A DNA stretch of 64,000 nucleotides from Deltaproteobacteria bacterium (GTDB lineage: Bacteria; Desulfobacterota; Desulfuromonadia; Desulfuromonadales; Geopsychrobacteraceae): positions 119,711 to 183,710 of the forward strand of contig JAJRRT010000041.1 of assembly GCA_024279255.1 (NCBI GenBank), written 5' to 3'. Made by a program: the position numbers and the translations under genes. How positions within the stretch are numbered: position 1 is the first letter of the stretch; each line of letters begins with the position of its first letter. Below are positions 30,834 to 41,456 of this stretch, in pieces. The notes below the pieces were generated by a model that saw nothing but the letters and a program-made list of their open reading frames with translations, searched no databases and was not told where the DNA came from.

Positions 30834-31520
30834 ATGGCTACAAAAATAGATAAGAAGATAGTTGCATATGAGGTTATCAACCTCGAAGAAGAACGGAAAA
30901 AAGCAGCCCAGGAAGAGAAAAATCAACTCGAAGATATGCACGAGAATGTTGAGCGGCCGGAAATGTTGGTGGGCGCTACCTACAAAATCAAGACACCACA
31001 GAGCGAACATGCGCTCTATGTTACCGTTAATGATATCGTGCTGAACGCTGGCACCGAGCATGAAACTCGTCAGCCTTTTGAAATTTTCATCAATTCAAAA
31101 AACATGGCTCATTTTCAGTGGGTTGTTGCACTGACCCGGATGATGTCAGCAGTCTTTCGTAAGGGTGGAGATGTCACCTTTCTGGTTGAAGAGATGAAAG
31201 CGGTCTTCGATCCTCAGGGCGGTTATTTCAAACCGGGCGGGCGTTTTATGCCATCGATTGTGGCCGAGATCGGTTTTGCTCTTGAAAGCCATATGAAAAT
31301 GATCGGTCTGATCAAGGATGAGCGGATGCCCGATGCCATTAGGGAGATGCTCGACTCCAAGCGGGCCGAATATGACTCTCTCAAAGGCCGGAGAAAGACT
31401 GACGACGTTGGAAGCTTTCCACCCGACGCTAAGTTGTGCAACAAATGCTACACCAAGGCCGCCATTGTTATGGACGGATGTCTGACCTGCCTGAACTGCG
31501 GCGATTCCAAATGCGGCTAA
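30834..31520 (+). CDS. Class II RNR C-terminal subunit (NrdJb-like, TSCPD/zinc-ribbon)
   Basis: Starts 15 nt after nrdJa; QPFEIFINSKNMAHFQWVVALTRMMSAVFRKGG; C-terminal CNKCYTKAAIVMDGCLTCLNCGDSKCG. Confidence 0.85.
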   Translation: MATKIDKKIVAYEVINLEEERKKAAQEEKNQLEDMHENVERPEMLVGATYKIKTPQSEHALYVTVNDIVLNAGTEHETRQPFEIFINSKNMAHFQWVVALTRMMSAVFRKGGDVTFLVEEMKAVFDPQGGYFKPGGRFMPSIVAEIGFALESHMKMIGLIKDERMPDAIREMLDSKRAEYDSLKGRRKTDDVGSFPPDAKLCNKCYTKAAIVMDGCLTCLNCGDSKCG

Positions 31521-31612
31521 GTGGCGGCGTCCAGCAGTCTGTCGGGCAAGCCTGACAGACTGCTTGTCCCGAGCATTTACAAAAATTGTGTCAAACTAAA
31601 GAGGTACCGAAC

Positions 31613-32134
31613 TTGTCGAGTACAAACTGGGATATCCGCTGGATGGCTCTCGCCCAATTTGTTGCAACCTGGAGCAAGGACCGTGGCAGAAAAGTTGGCG
31701 CCGTTATTGTTGGCCCCGATAACGAAATTCGCTCAACCGGTTTTAACGGGTTACCGCGCGGGGTGAATGACGACGTTGAAGAGCGGCACGAAGCAGCCAA
31801 CGGTGAGAAATACCTGTGGGCGTCGCATGCCGAAAGAAATGCAATATACAACTCAGCCATGCTCGGCGTTTCAACCAAAAACTGTACAATCTACGTCCCC
31901 TGGTACCCTTGCATCGATTGTGCAAAGGCTATCGTACAGTCAGGATTGAATAAAATCGTCTGTTTTGAGCCCGATCTGACAGATGTTAACTGGGGAAAAG
32001 ATTTCGCAAAATCACTCATCATCCTCGGTGAAGGAAATGTCGTAACAAAGTTTATCGACCAGAAAAACTATCTGCAATCTGTACTCGATAAGGAACTTCA
32101 GGTTGGAAATGTCCAGATCGGTCCGCTGAAGTAA
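31613..32134 (+). CDS. dCMP deaminase-like cytidine/deoxycytidylate deaminase
   Basis: Probable TTG start after GAGGT; WASHAERNAIYNSA (HAE) and VPWYPCIDCAKAIVQSG (PCxxC). Confidence 0.9.
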   Translation: MSSTNWDIRWMALAQFVATWSKDRGRKVGAVIVGPDNEIRSTGFNGLPRGVNDDVEERHEAANGEKYLWASHAERNAIYNSAMLGVSTKNCTIYVPWYPCIDCAKAIVQSGLNKIVCFEPDLTDVNWGKDFAKSLIILGEGNVVTKFIDQKNYLQSVLDKELQVGNVQIGPLK

Positions 32135-32160
32135 AAACAACAACTCCCATGCTTAGCAAT

Positions 32161-32195
32161 AAGAAAGGGCCACCCGTACTGGGCGGCCCTTTCTT
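32161..32195 (+). terminator. Terminator downstream of dCMP deaminase
   Basis: AAGAAAGGGCC ... GGCCCTTTCTT inverted repeat 27 nt after the stop codon. Confidence 0.85.
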
Positions 32196-32330
32196 ATTGA
32201 TGACCGCCTACCAACTTGTTGTTTGTCTCTCCATATGCTATATCGACTGAGGTTAAATCCTCTTTTCATTATCTATCCAAACAGGATTAAAGCTCAAATT
32301 TGATACCTGTCGGGGGAATCTGTACTACTT

Positions 32331-33935
32331 ATGTACAAAGATTATTTTGGACTCAGGGATGATCCGTTTTCCATAGCCCCCGATCCACAGTTTTTATACA
32401 TGAGCGAGCGCCATCGCGAGGCCTTGGGGCATCTTGTTTATGGCATGAAAATCGACGGTGGGTTTGTGTTGCTCACTGGTGAGGTTGGAACCGGAAAGAC
32501 GACTGTCTGTCGTTGTCTGCTTGAGCAGATCCCGGAAAATTCTGAGGTTGCCTTCGTTTTTAATCCCAAGTTAACGGTGGTCGAACTCCTTGAAACTCTC
32601 TGTGATGAGCTTCGGATCGATTATCCGCCGGGCAATCTAAGCAATAAACTTTTTATCGATGCCATTAATCGCTTCCTGATCGACGCACACAGCAAAGGAC
32701 GAAAGACGGTACTGATCATCGATGAAGCTCAGAGTCTCTCTCCTTCTGTCCTTGAGCAGATTCGGCTGCTGACCAACCTGGAGACCAATAAACAGAAACT
32801 TCTTCAGGTGATAATGCTGGGTCAGCCAGAGCTGAAATTGATGCTTGAACAGCCCGAATTGCGGCAGTTGGCACAACGGATTACAGCCCGTTACCACCTC
32901 GAACCCCTGCCTCAGAATGAGATCAAGGCCTATGTTAATCATCGGCTATCCGTTGCTGGTGTCGAACGGCGACTCTTCCCGGCATCGACAATCAACAAGC
33001 TCTACCAACTCAGTGGCGGGATCCCGCGCGTCATCAACCTGCTTTGTGATCGTGCCCTGCTTGGTGCCTATGTAAGAGAGCAACAGACTGTCAGTCCCCG
33101 CCTTTTGACTGAAGCCGCACATGAGGTTTTCGGTGAACAGAAAAAAACTAATGTATGGACCTCTCCAAGCTGGCGTTGGCTCCTGCTCGTACTGCTTATT
33201 ACCATCGGCAGTGCCCAGCTGGTGGCAAACTATTGGGATGATCCACCATCGTTGGCCCCTGCCCCTGTTGCAGTGTCGGTGGTTGTAGAGGAGGTTCCGC
33301 AGTCAAAGTGGGATCGCCTGGAGTGGGATAAGCAACAGCCGATCGAACAGAGTGACACTTTAGCTTATCAGGCCCTGTTTGATATCTGGAAAATCAGCTA
33401 CCAGAGTGAGCAGGGTTCGGTGTATGAGCAGGCTGGCCGGCAAGGGTTGCGCCTGGGGAACAAACGGGACCGCTTCGAACAACTCCGCCACTTGAACCGG
33501 CCCGTTGTGCTGAAGCTTAAAAATTTTCAGAGTCAGGAATTTTACGTGACTTTGACATCTCTGACAGACGATTCTGCAACTCTGGTTGTCGGTAAACAGC
33601 GTCGAACCGTTCCAATCTCTACCCTCGCCAGACACTGGTTTGGTGAGTTTTCTCTCTTGTGGCAGGCGCCACCAGATTATCAGGGAAGCTTGAAACCGGG
33701 GGCCACAGGCAAGATGGTAGAGTGGCTGGATCAGCAGATGGCGTCCTTAAATGAGCGCGACCCCAGTCGTAAAAAAAATATTTCGCTGACCGGGGAACTG
33801 CTTGAAGAAGTGCAACGCTTTCAGTTCAATGAGGGACTTGACCCCGATGGCATTGTCGGCACCTACACCCTGATCCATCTAAACCATAAAATAAGTAACC
33901 AACAACCGACCCTGACCGCCGGACAAAAGGGCTAG
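32331..33935 (+). CDS. ExeA/GspA-like AAA ATPase with C-terminal peptidoglycan-binding domain
   Basis: MYKDYFGLRDDPFSIAPDPQFLYMSERHREALGHLVYG, GEVGTGKTTVCR, LIIDEAQSLS; TM after ATPase; C-terminal QRFQFNEGLDPDGIVGTYTLIHLN. Confidence 0.92.
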   Translation: MYKDYFGLRDDPFSIAPDPQFLYMSERHREALGHLVYGMKIDGGFVLLTGEVGTGKTTVCRCLLEQIPENSEVAFVFNPKLTVVELLETLCDELRIDYPPGNLSNKLFIDAINRFLIDAHSKGRKTVLIIDEAQSLSPSVLEQIRLLTNLETNKQKLLQVIMLGQPELKLMLEQPELRQLAQRITARYHLEPLPQNEIKAYVNHRLSVAGVERRLFPASTINKLYQLSGGIPRVINLLCDRALLGAYVREQQTVSPRLLTEAAHEVFGEQKKTNVWTSPSWRWLLLVLLITIGSAQLVANYWDDPPSLAPAPVAVSVVVEEVPQSKWDRLEWDKQQPIEQSDTLAYQALFDIWKISYQSEQGSVYEQAGRQGLRLGNKRDRFEQLRHLNRPVVLKLKNFQSQEFYVTLTSLTDDSATLVVGKQRRTVPISTLARHWFGEFSLLWQAPPDYQGSLKPGATGKMVEWLDQQMASLNERDPSRKKNISLTGELLEEVQRFQFNEGLDPDGIVGTYTLIHLNHKISNQQPTLTAGQKG

Positions 33936-33938
33936 ATT

Positions 33939-34640
33939 ATGTCATTTATTCTCGAGGCCTTGAAAAAGTCGGACAACAAACGTCAGGATGGAACGGTTCC
34001 CAAGCTCGAAACAATCCACGATTCGGTCATTCCGCCTCGCGCAAAACGACCTGGCTGGGTCTGGATATTGCTGTTCGTGCTAATTCTGAATGTCGCTGTT
34101 CTGTTGTGGCTGTTTGCCCCCTGGCAGCAGCAAATCAGCATACCCCCTGAATCTGGACAAACTGTTGTGCAAAAAAAGCCGACAACTTTTGAATCTCCAG
34201 TTAAAAAAACCAGACCACAACCACCCGAGACACCTGAGGCGACTTCTGTGAAAGAACCAGCTCCGATACCACCTCTGGCGATGTCATCTGTCGATCCGGT
34301 TCAAGCGACAGACAAAATTCTACAGCAACCACTTGCTATAAAATCTAACGAAAAGTCCCTGCTCAACACAGACCCGGCCACTAAACAGCAAAAGATCTAC
34401 TCCATAAAGGATTTACCGGTCTCAATCCGAGGAGATCTTCCGGAGATGCACATGTCGGTGCACGCGTTTTATTCAAATAAGCCTGCGGCGAGTCTGGTTA
34501 GGATTAATGACCAGATCATGCGTACCGGTGACCGCTTAACAGGCAAGTACATACTGGAAGAGATTACCTCAGAGGGCGCTGTCTTTTTTTACGCCGGCTA
34601 CCGGTTTCTGGTGCCGCGCAAAAATCTTCAAGATAACTAG
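33939..34640 (+). CDS. GspB-like general secretion pathway protein
   Basis: MSFILEALKKSDNKRQ N-terminus, TM, Pro-rich linker, C-terminal DLPEMHMSVHAFYSNKPAASLVRINDQIMRTGDRL. Confidence 0.9.
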   Translation: MSFILEALKKSDNKRQDGTVPKLETIHDSVIPPRAKRPGWVWILLFVLILNVAVLLWLFAPWQQQISIPPESGQTVVQKKPTTFESPVKKTRPQPPETPEATSVKEPAPIPPLAMSSVDPVQATDKILQQPLAIKSNEKSLLNTDPATKQQKIYSIKDLPVSIRGDLPEMHMSVHAFYSNKPAASLVRINDQIMRTGDRLTGKYILEEITSEGAVFFYAGYRFLVPRKNLQDN

Positions 34641-34822
34641 GGGGCTGTCGGACTATACGAGCTGAAGCGAAAATCTGGATGGTTGAGAACAGATTTTAGC
34701 TCGGTTGCAGACTCATAGCCATAGCTATGGGGCAAAAAGGAGCTAGAATATGGACCAACCACCCGGGTTTGCAGCCAGTTCATGGATACTCCGCCAGCCT
34801 CCTAGAACCTCAAACTCTATTG

Positions 34823-35059
34823 TTACAAACAGGACAGAGCTCTCGCCCTGGTTTCCAGGCAGTCAACATGGGATGTATAAAGTCGCAGGATTTTATCGTC
34901 AGGCAGGGATTCTATCCAGTCATGACGCTCCATGAAGGGCAGATCTCTCTTCTCGTGTAACAGACAATTTTCAGGATTCCCACCCAATGGACATTTGACC
35001 ATCAGGGCCATCAATTTTCCCCTGATAACTTCAAAACATTTCAGATTTGGATTGTTCAT
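34823..35059 (-). CDS. Small Cys-containing hypothetical protein
   Basis: 78 aa: KCPLGGNPENCLLHEKRDLPFMERHDWIESLPDDKILRLYTSHVDCLETR. Confidence 0.55.
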   Translation of the reverse strand: MNNPNLKCFEVIRGKLMALMVKCPLGGNPENCLLHEKRDLPFMERHDWIESLPDDKILRLYTSHVDCLETRARALSCL

Positions 35060-35228
35060 TTTCTCCCCCGACTCTTAAGAATTCTCTCTCGGTGGTACTG
35101 ACACGTATCAATCTTGCAAAGTTCGTTTTTCCATCAGATTATAGCAGCCATGAGGCAGCATTGAGATATGTTTAGAATGTTGAAACCTGCCTCATCGGCA
35201 CGGTTACAATGAAAAAGGCCAGCAATCG

Positions 35229-35435
35229 TCAGGGGTTTGTGCCCTGCTTACTATTTTCAATTGCATAAATGAGCTTACGAACAGCTCTTGTCGCATCATC
35301 AGCATCCTTGGTAATCGGTTCTGTTTTTCCGTAAGAGCCAGCGATCTGAACCGTAATAAATACCAATTTATCTGCTAATAGTCTCAGTTCATCAACAAGA
35401 GACTGGCGCTCATCTACAGAGAGTTCGGGCTTCAT
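35229..35435 (-). CDS. Small hypothetical protein
   Basis: 68-aa ORF; ribosome-binding-like GGAGG upstream. Confidence 0.45.
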   Translation of the reverse strand: MKPELSVDERQSLVDELRLLADKLVFITVQIAGSYGKTEPITKDADDATRAVRKLIYAIENSKQGTNP

Positions 35436-35642
35436 CAGTCTGTCCCTCCTTCTTTGCGGGGTGCTTGGTTAGTTATAAGCCTGACAGAGAGTGATGAAAA
35501 AAACAAGCTGGATATGGACTAACTCAGTTTATCTGCCCCTGTAACGACATCCTGAACTCTGCTACAATGGCAGGACACAGGACCGGACAGGTCTCCCATC
35601 AGGCCGACAGAACTATCTGTCCATGACACAATGGAGGTTGTC

Positions 35643-36299
35643 ATGAGAAAACGACTGACAATTATAGCCATTTTTGCCTTAGCGTTGGCCGGTTGCGCCC
35701 ATCAAGTCGGGCCACGTGAAGGGACTGGCAGCCTGCTCGGAGCTGGTGCCGGAGCACTAATCGGATCACAGATCGGCAGCGGAGGTGGCCAGATCGCAGC
35801 CGTAGCCCTCGGCACTCTGGCTGGCGCCCTGATTGGGCAGGACATCGGCCGCACCCTCGACCGGGCAGATCTGGCTTACATGCAGCAGAGTACCCAGCGT
35901 AGCCTGGAGGTCATCCCCACATACCAGACCAACGGGTGGGTTAACCCGGATACCGGGCACTCAGGTTCAATCACCCCGCTCAAGACCTACCAGAACGCCA
36001 GTGGAGAGTATTGCCGCGAATACCAGCAGACAGTGGTGATTAACGGCAACGAACAACAGGCCTATGGTCATGCCTGCCGACAAGTGGACGGCAACTGGAA
36101 AATCACTTCAACGGCACCTGTAACCAAGGTGCAGACAGTCACCAGGTACGTTCCGGTAAACAGCTATCGGATGGGATACCCCTCGACCTATTATCCCGGT
36201 TATTACTCCCCGGCCTATCTCTGGCCGTCAACCTCGCTCAGCCTCTCGTTCGGTCACTATTCCGGTCACGGGCACCATTGGGGTTACGGTCATCATTGA
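35643..36299 (+). CDS. Glycine-zipper outer-membrane lipoprotein (17-kDa-antigen-like)
   Basis: LALAGCAH lipobox; GSLLGAGAGALIGSQIGSGGGQIAAVALGTLAGALIGQDIG; C-terminal Tyr/His-rich tail. Confidence 0.85.
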   Translation: MRKRLTIIAIFALALAGCAHQVGPREGTGSLLGAGAGALIGSQIGSGGGQIAAVALGTLAGALIGQDIGRTLDRADLAYMQQSTQRSLEVIPTYQTNGWVNPDTGHSGSITPLKTYQNASGEYCREYQQTVVINGNEQQAYGHACRQVDGNWKITSTAPVTKVQTVTRYVPVNSYRMGYPSTYYPGYYSPAYLWPSTSLSLSFGHYSGHGHHWGYGHH

Positions 36300-36584
36300 C
36301 CATGACAGAACATTGGAACAGGCATCGTCCGCATCAGTGCTAGCGATGCAACCAAGGCTCGCAACAGAGGATATAATGATCCTGTGTGAAAATGCTGAAT
36401 TGGCTGACTCTGTTGTCTCTAACGTTGAAAGAAATCCATAGAACGCTGAAAATAGACATTAAGAGCCTACATTAAGTAGACTTCGTAAGTTCTTGTTATG
36501 ACGAGACAATCTGTCTTGATATTGATATTTGCTTCCGTTGTCACACTGGCACAAAACCTCATGTTGAACCATGTACAGATAACC

Positions 36585-38558
36585 TTAACCGAAAGGCAAA
36601 AGGCCACTCATTTCGCTGTCTGACGGCCTGATGAAGCGACTGAAGTCAGCCTCATCAAGAGAGGCCATCTCACCGAGGCTGACTGTCTTCAGGGTATCTA
36701 TTTCGCTTTCACAGCTATTGTAGGTGGTGTTATAGAACGCGATACGCTTCTCTTTATCAAGTCCCATCAACAATAGCTGTTGAGCCCCCTTTTTAATCTG
36801 CTTCATTTTACAGTGCAGGTCGTCAAGGCTTTTTGTCGTCCATACCCCAAGGTAAATAGGGCTGTTGACGTTTCTGACATCTCCGATCAGTTCACCCCGT
36901 AGCAGGTCATCCTTTTCGCGGCCCAGATAAGGCACAAAGTCGAGGTGTTCCGCGAGTTTCCGATCCGTGGTGAAAAAATTTCCATTGTCGGGATCGAGGG
37001 TAAAGATCATGGTGCGATCGGTAGCCTGACCATAGCTCTGGAACAGGACATCCTTGTACTCCTGAAACGGCACATTCTTCATGATGCAGGTATCATACTT
37101 GTTGAGACGCCTGCAGATTCCCAACAGCCATGACCTGATCGCGCTGTTGTCGATACGGCAGGAGCCCAGCTCTTCCTTCAGAAAATCGAATGATTTGCCA
37201 CCGAAGCGGTAGAGCAGCACACTCTGGAAGATATCACGGATATTGTTGTAGCGACTGAAATGATAGATCAGGTCGAAGCTGAGCAGCTCCATTTGCCTGA
37301 GCTGCCAGATAAAGATGGTATTATCATTTCGACTGGTCTCCTTGCTAATTCTGGTTTTCTGCGTAGTTTTGATTAGTCTGACGTAGCGGGTACTCAACTC
37401 TGCTAACAACTCCGAATCCTTAGTCGTGCTTCTCTTCAAACAGATGGTCCACCGAGTGAACTCCCCTTCTTTGCTGGACACCTCAATGTGATCTGCCCCA
37501 AAGGTGGCATAGGTCTGCTGTGTCCCGACCCCTTTGCCGGGCTGGGTCCCTTTGGTTGATTTGCCAACAAAGAGTGGCAACTGGTCCGGTCCTTTTTCAA
37601 GTCTTTGTTCAGAAATTCCTGTGCCGTTATCCGTTATGGACAAGGTCACATTATCGCCTTGCTGTTCCAGCAAAAATTCGATCAGGCCAGGATTTCCCGC
37701 TGACTTGATCGCATCAAGAGCGTTAGAGACGATATTGATCAGGGCCCTGCTATAGCTGATGTAAGTACCATTGACCGGATCGATCTTCGATCTGAGGATC
37801 ATCTTTACCTCACAAGAGCTGTCCACCGCTTCGATGAAGGGTATGACGCGCTCTGTGATTAGATCCTTGAGAAAGACCTTGTGCGACTGGTGGACATTGT
37901 CTTCATACATATTCAGGGTGTTTAGCAATGCGGTCGTTTCCCGGTTGATATCTTCGGCGACCTTGTTGAAGTTGCCGACTGACAGCATGGCGGTCATGTC
38001 AAAAAGAACCTTCAGTGATTTTTTCACGTCGTGGCGTACTTTGCTCAACTCTTCGACCACCGTCACATCCGGACGTTTCGATGAAACCACCTTCTGCTTG
38101 AGCGTCTCAGCGACTACTGACATCAGGTGAAACTTCATCTTGCGAAAGACAACCTGATCGGTGATGCTGAAACCTCTGGTTTGAAAAAAATCGATGGAGC
38201 TTAATAGCTTGTCCCAGACATAGAGATAGATATTGGCATCAGGGCCCACTTTATGGGCAAGGTAGCGAACGAAGGCTGAGCCTATCCCCTTCCCTCTGCC
38301 GAACGGGTTGGTTACCAGTTTGTAGATATGAAAATTTTTCTGGTCCGGAGTCGCGTAGACCAGCAGATATCCGAGCAGTTCCCCCTTCTCGTCCCATACG
38401 AAGCTGTGTTCATAATCAATGTCGATAGTGTTATCGAGAATATAGGGCGAAGGGATCAGCAGAGAATCGATGTTGAGCAGAGGGGAGTTTCTAACCGCTT
38501 TTTCGTATTCAGGGGTCAAACCTGTTATGTAGGGAAATTGACTGGGCTTCCATTCCAT
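36585..38558 (-). CDS. GNAT-like domain + histidine-kinase-like GHKL ATPase + uncharacterised C-terminus
   Basis: N-terminal NPFGRGKGIGSAFVRYLA; RHDVKKSL box; ALINIVSNALDAI...LSITDNGTGISE...GKGVGTQQTYATFGADHIEVSSKEGEFTRWTICL; ~280-aa tail of unknown type. Confidence 0.75.
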   Translation of the reverse strand: MEWKPSQFPYITGLTPEYEKAVRNSPLLNIDSLLIPSPYILDNTIDIDYEHSFVWDEKGELLGYLLVYATPDQKNFHIYKLVTNPFGRGKGIGSAFVRYLAHKVGPDANIYLYVWDKLLSSIDFFQTRGFSITDQVVFRKMKFHLMSVVAETLKQKVVSSKRPDVTVVEELSKVRHDVKKSLKVLFDMTAMLSVGNFNKVAEDINRETTALLNTLNMYEDNVHQSHKVFLKDLITERVIPFIEAVDSSCEVKMILRSKIDPVNGTYISYSRALINIVSNALDAIKSAGNPGLIEFLLEQQGDNVTLSITDNGTGISEQRLEKGPDQLPLFVGKSTKGTQPGKGVGTQQTYATFGADHIEVSSKEGEFTRWTICLKRSTTKDSELLAELSTRYVRLIKTTQKTRISKETSRNDNTIFIWQLRQMELLSFDLIYHFSRYNNIRDIFQSVLLYRFGGKSFDFLKEELGSCRIDNSAIRSWLLGICRRLNKYDTCIMKNVPFQEYKDVLFQSYGQATDRTMIFTLDPDNGNFFTTDRKLAEHLDFVPYLGREKDDLLRGELIGDVRNVNSPIYLGVWTTKSLDDLHCKMKQIKKGAQQLLLMGLDKEKRIAFYNTTYNSCESEIDTLKTVSLGEMASLDEADFSRFIRPSDSEMSGLLPFG

Positions 38559-38676
38559 GGCGTATCTTGCCCCCTATCCTGTGTTGAAAACGGTTATCAA
38601 GAATTCCTGTATAAACGTCATTGTAAATGGAATCGACAAGAGACTGTCAATCAAAAATCACGCTTGACCAAGCACT

Positions 38677-39342
38677 TCAGCCCCGCTTCCGGCCAGCGGC
38701 ATAATCAACATATTCACTGATATAATATTCGGCCTGTTCACTACCTAGTTTGACCGCTTCCCGTCCCTGCATCGTTTCGATCCAGCCGCGTAACTTGTCT
38801 AAATGGTCAGGAATCTTCAAACCACGATAGTGCTCCAACACTGACCAGCGCTCGAACCATGGATAAAAGGCGAGATCGGTCAAACCGACCTGCCAACCGA
38901 ACCAATATGGCCCCTCCCCAGCACGGCGCTTCAACTCATCATCCAACACCGTCAGCACCCGACACATTTCAGATGCAGCATTGGACTGTTCCACTTTCTG
39001 TTGCGCCTTTAACAAACGGTAGAATAGTGGAACAAGGCTCGACCAAGCATAGTCGATCCAGAGCCTGGCTTCTGCACGCTGCTGTGCGGTTACAGGCAGC
39101 AGAGGTGGCTCTGCGCAGCATTCATTAACATACTCGCTGATGATCAACGACTCACGCAACATGAAATCCCCCTGTCGTAAAGCTGGAACCGCGCCCACCG
39201 GGTTGATCTGTGAATACCAATCCGGTTTGTTACGCAGATCAATTTCGATAAGGGTGAATGGGAGATTCTTTTCCATCAGCGCCAACCGACTGCGATGCGC
39301 AAAAGGACAGACACGGGCGCTGAACAGTTCGATCTTTTCCAT
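38677..39342 (-). CDS. Glutathione S-transferase family protein
   Basis: EKIELFSARVCPFAHRSRLALMEKNLPFTLIEIDLRNKPDWYSQINPVGAVPALRQGDFMLRESLIISEYV. Confidence 0.9.
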   Translation of the reverse strand: MEKIELFSARVCPFAHRSRLALMEKNLPFTLIEIDLRNKPDWYSQINPVGAVPALRQGDFMLRESLIISEYVNECCAEPPLLPVTAQQRAEARLWIDYAWSSLVPLFYRLLKAQQKVEQSNAASEMCRVLTVLDDELKRRAGEGPYWFGWQVGLTDLAFYPWFERWSVLEHYRGLKIPDHLDKLRGWIETMQGREAVKLGSEQAEYYISEYVDYAAGRKRG

Positions 39343-39544
39343 AATCAGCTCCTTTGCAATAAAAACCCTGAGGCCAGCGTAACAGATCGCCGAAAAAGAG
39401 AACACCTAGCAGACTCTGCGAAGGCTTAATCGTGAGCGTTCTTTAGACACCAGGTCCATATGCTTGCACAGCCGGGTTTTACAGATATGCTGTTAGTGAG
39501 ATCTTCATATCGACTTACCCAACCTTGAAGGACAAGGAGTCCCA

Positions 39545-39997
39545 ATGAATAAAAATATCAAAATTCGATTGATGGAAGCTAAAGACTTTGAGGCTGTTGT
39601 TAAGATAGATGAATATGTGCTGAAAAAAAGCAGGCGAGAATATTTCGAACAAAAATTTGAATTGCTTTTTAAATCTGGAGAGTTCCTACCCACCTCTTTT
39701 GTTGCCTTGAATGAAAAAGACAGCGCGGTGGGATTTTTAGTGGGCACACTCTACATAGGAGACTATGGTATCTCCCGGGATGGAGCAACCATCGATGCTA
39801 TCGGCGTTGATCCGGATTATCAGCGTCAAGGTATTGGTGAGAAATTAATGGATGAATTTATATTTCATTTGAGGCAACTTGAAGTCACTAAGATCAACAC
39901 CCTGGTCGAGAAGAATGATATCCAAATGATGAATTACTTTGATGCGAATCAGTTCAGCCCCTCTAAAACAGTCGTGAACCTGGAACGCAGCATTTAA
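39545..39997 (+). CDS. GNAT family N-acetyltransferase
   Basis: IDAIGVDPDYQRQGIGEKLMDEFI; RBS AAGGAG upstream. Confidence 0.9.
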   Translation: MNKNIKIRLMEAKDFEAVVKIDEYVLKKSRREYFEQKFELLFKSGEFLPTSFVALNEKDSAVGFLVGTLYIGDYGISRDGATIDAIGVDPDYQRQGIGEKLMDEFIFHLRQLEVTKINTLVEKNDIQMMNYFDANQFSPSKTVVNLERSI

Positions 39998-40184
39998 CCA
40001 CTTAGCATTCCAAGGTCCAGACTATGCCACGGGATCAGGTCTGATCAAATCGGATGACTACGGATTTCAAACAAAAACAGTACATTTGGTCCAAATCAGA
40101 TTCTATATGCCTTTATCCCCGCAACATGCCTTAGAATATAGCAAATTGATGGTTCCAGAGAATCCACCCCAGTGTCAGACCCGG

Positions 40185-40775
40185 CTAGTGGGTGGCTTTG
40201 TCACCCCAGATTGTTTTCAGGCGTTGATCGCGTCCGCAATTCCAACGGTAAGCCGAATAGCGAAATGAGTAATTTTTGTAATAATCCTGATGATAACTTT
40301 CTTCCCCCTTAATGGGATAAAAAGTTGAAGCACTCAAGATTGGAGTCACAATCTCTTCATCAGGAAACATCGCTATCACCTGTTTTTTCGATTCCTCTGC
40401 AAGTTTCTGCTCCGACCCATTGGCCACGAATATTGCACTCAAATAACTGTGGCCCCTGTCGCAAAACTGGCCCCCGTCATCAAAGGGATCTATGTTGACC
40501 CAGTAATGATCCAACAGCTGCTGATAACTCACCTGGCTCGGGTCATAGCTAATCTCAACCGCCTCATAGTGGCCAGCATGGTTGCCGTTGTAGGTTGGAT
40601 CTTTCAGGGTGCCGCCGGTAAAACCGGAGACCACTTCTGTAACCCCATCGAGTTTTTCGAAGTCGGACTCCATACACCAGAAACATCCACCGGCCAGGAT
40701 AGCTTTATCGGCTGAGACATTGACGGCAGATAAGAGCAGGATTGCGCAGAATGATAAGATCATTTTGTATTTCAT
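40185..40775 (-). CDS. msrA: Peptide-methionine (S)-S-oxide reductase, exported
   Basis: Signal peptide; AILAGGCFWCMESDFEKLDGVTEVVSGFTGG; YHQDYYKN. Confidence 0.93.
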   Translation of the reverse strand: MKYKMILSFCAILLLSAVNVSADKAILAGGCFWCMESDFEKLDGVTEVVSGFTGGTLKDPTYNGNHAGHYEAVEISYDPSQVSYQQLLDHYWVNIDPFDDGGQFCDRGHSYLSAIFVANGSEQKLAEESKKQVIAMFPDEEIVTPILSASTFYPIKGEESYHQDYYKNYSFRYSAYRWNCGRDQRLKTIWGDKATH

Positions 40776-40856
40776 AAGATCTCCAGACGTTCTTGTTATC
40801 GACTATTTTAAGACTCTGACCAGTCGCAGCTTAATCGAATGGCCACCAGCAAATGA

Positions 40857-41456
40857 TCACTTGAAGAGATTCACGTATTCTGCGTAACCCTCTTTTTCCA
40901 ACTCGGTCACAGGGACAAACCGCAGTGACGCCGAGTTCAGACAGTAACGCAAACCGTCCGGAGCGGGACCATCATTGAAAACATGGCCCAGGTGCGCATC
41001 GCCCTGCTTGCTGCGCACTTCGGTACGGACTGAAAAGAGACGGGTATCCACCTTTTCGACGATCTCATCCGGATTTAGTGGTCGCGTGAAACTCGGCCAG
41101 CCAGTACCAGAATCATACTTGTCGATCGAGCTGAACAACGGAGCGCCAGAGATCACGTCGACATAAATACCAGCCTCGTGATTATCCCAATAGCTATTAG
41201 CAAAAGGCGGTTCAGTCCCCTCTTCACGAGTCACCTTATACTGCAGCGGGGTCAACCGGTTCTTGAGCTCGTCATCAGTAGGAAGCACGCCGCTCTTCAT
41301 ATTATCCATCGTTTGCTCCTTCATCATGTCATCCGACTTCATCGATTGAGACATTGTCTTCTCATCGGCCTTCTGGTCCATTCCCTTACTCTGCACCTGA
41401 TGAATGGCCATAAAAACCAGCGGCAGACTGAGAATTGTGATTAACAGGATTTTCAT
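40857..41456 (-). CDS. msrB: Peptide-methionine (R)-S-oxide reductase, exported
   Basis: [82 protein letters not shown]. Confidence 0.93.
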   Translation of the reverse strand: MKILLITILSLPLVFMAIHQVQSKGMDQKADEKTMSQSMKSDDMMKEQTMDNMKSGVLPTDDELKNRLTPLQYKVTREEGTEPPFANSYWDNHEAGIYVDVISGAPLFSSIDKYDSGTGWPSFTRPLNPDEIVEKVDTRLFSVRTEVRSKQGDAHLGHVFNDGPAPDGLRYCLNSASLRFVPVTELEKEGYAEYVNLFK

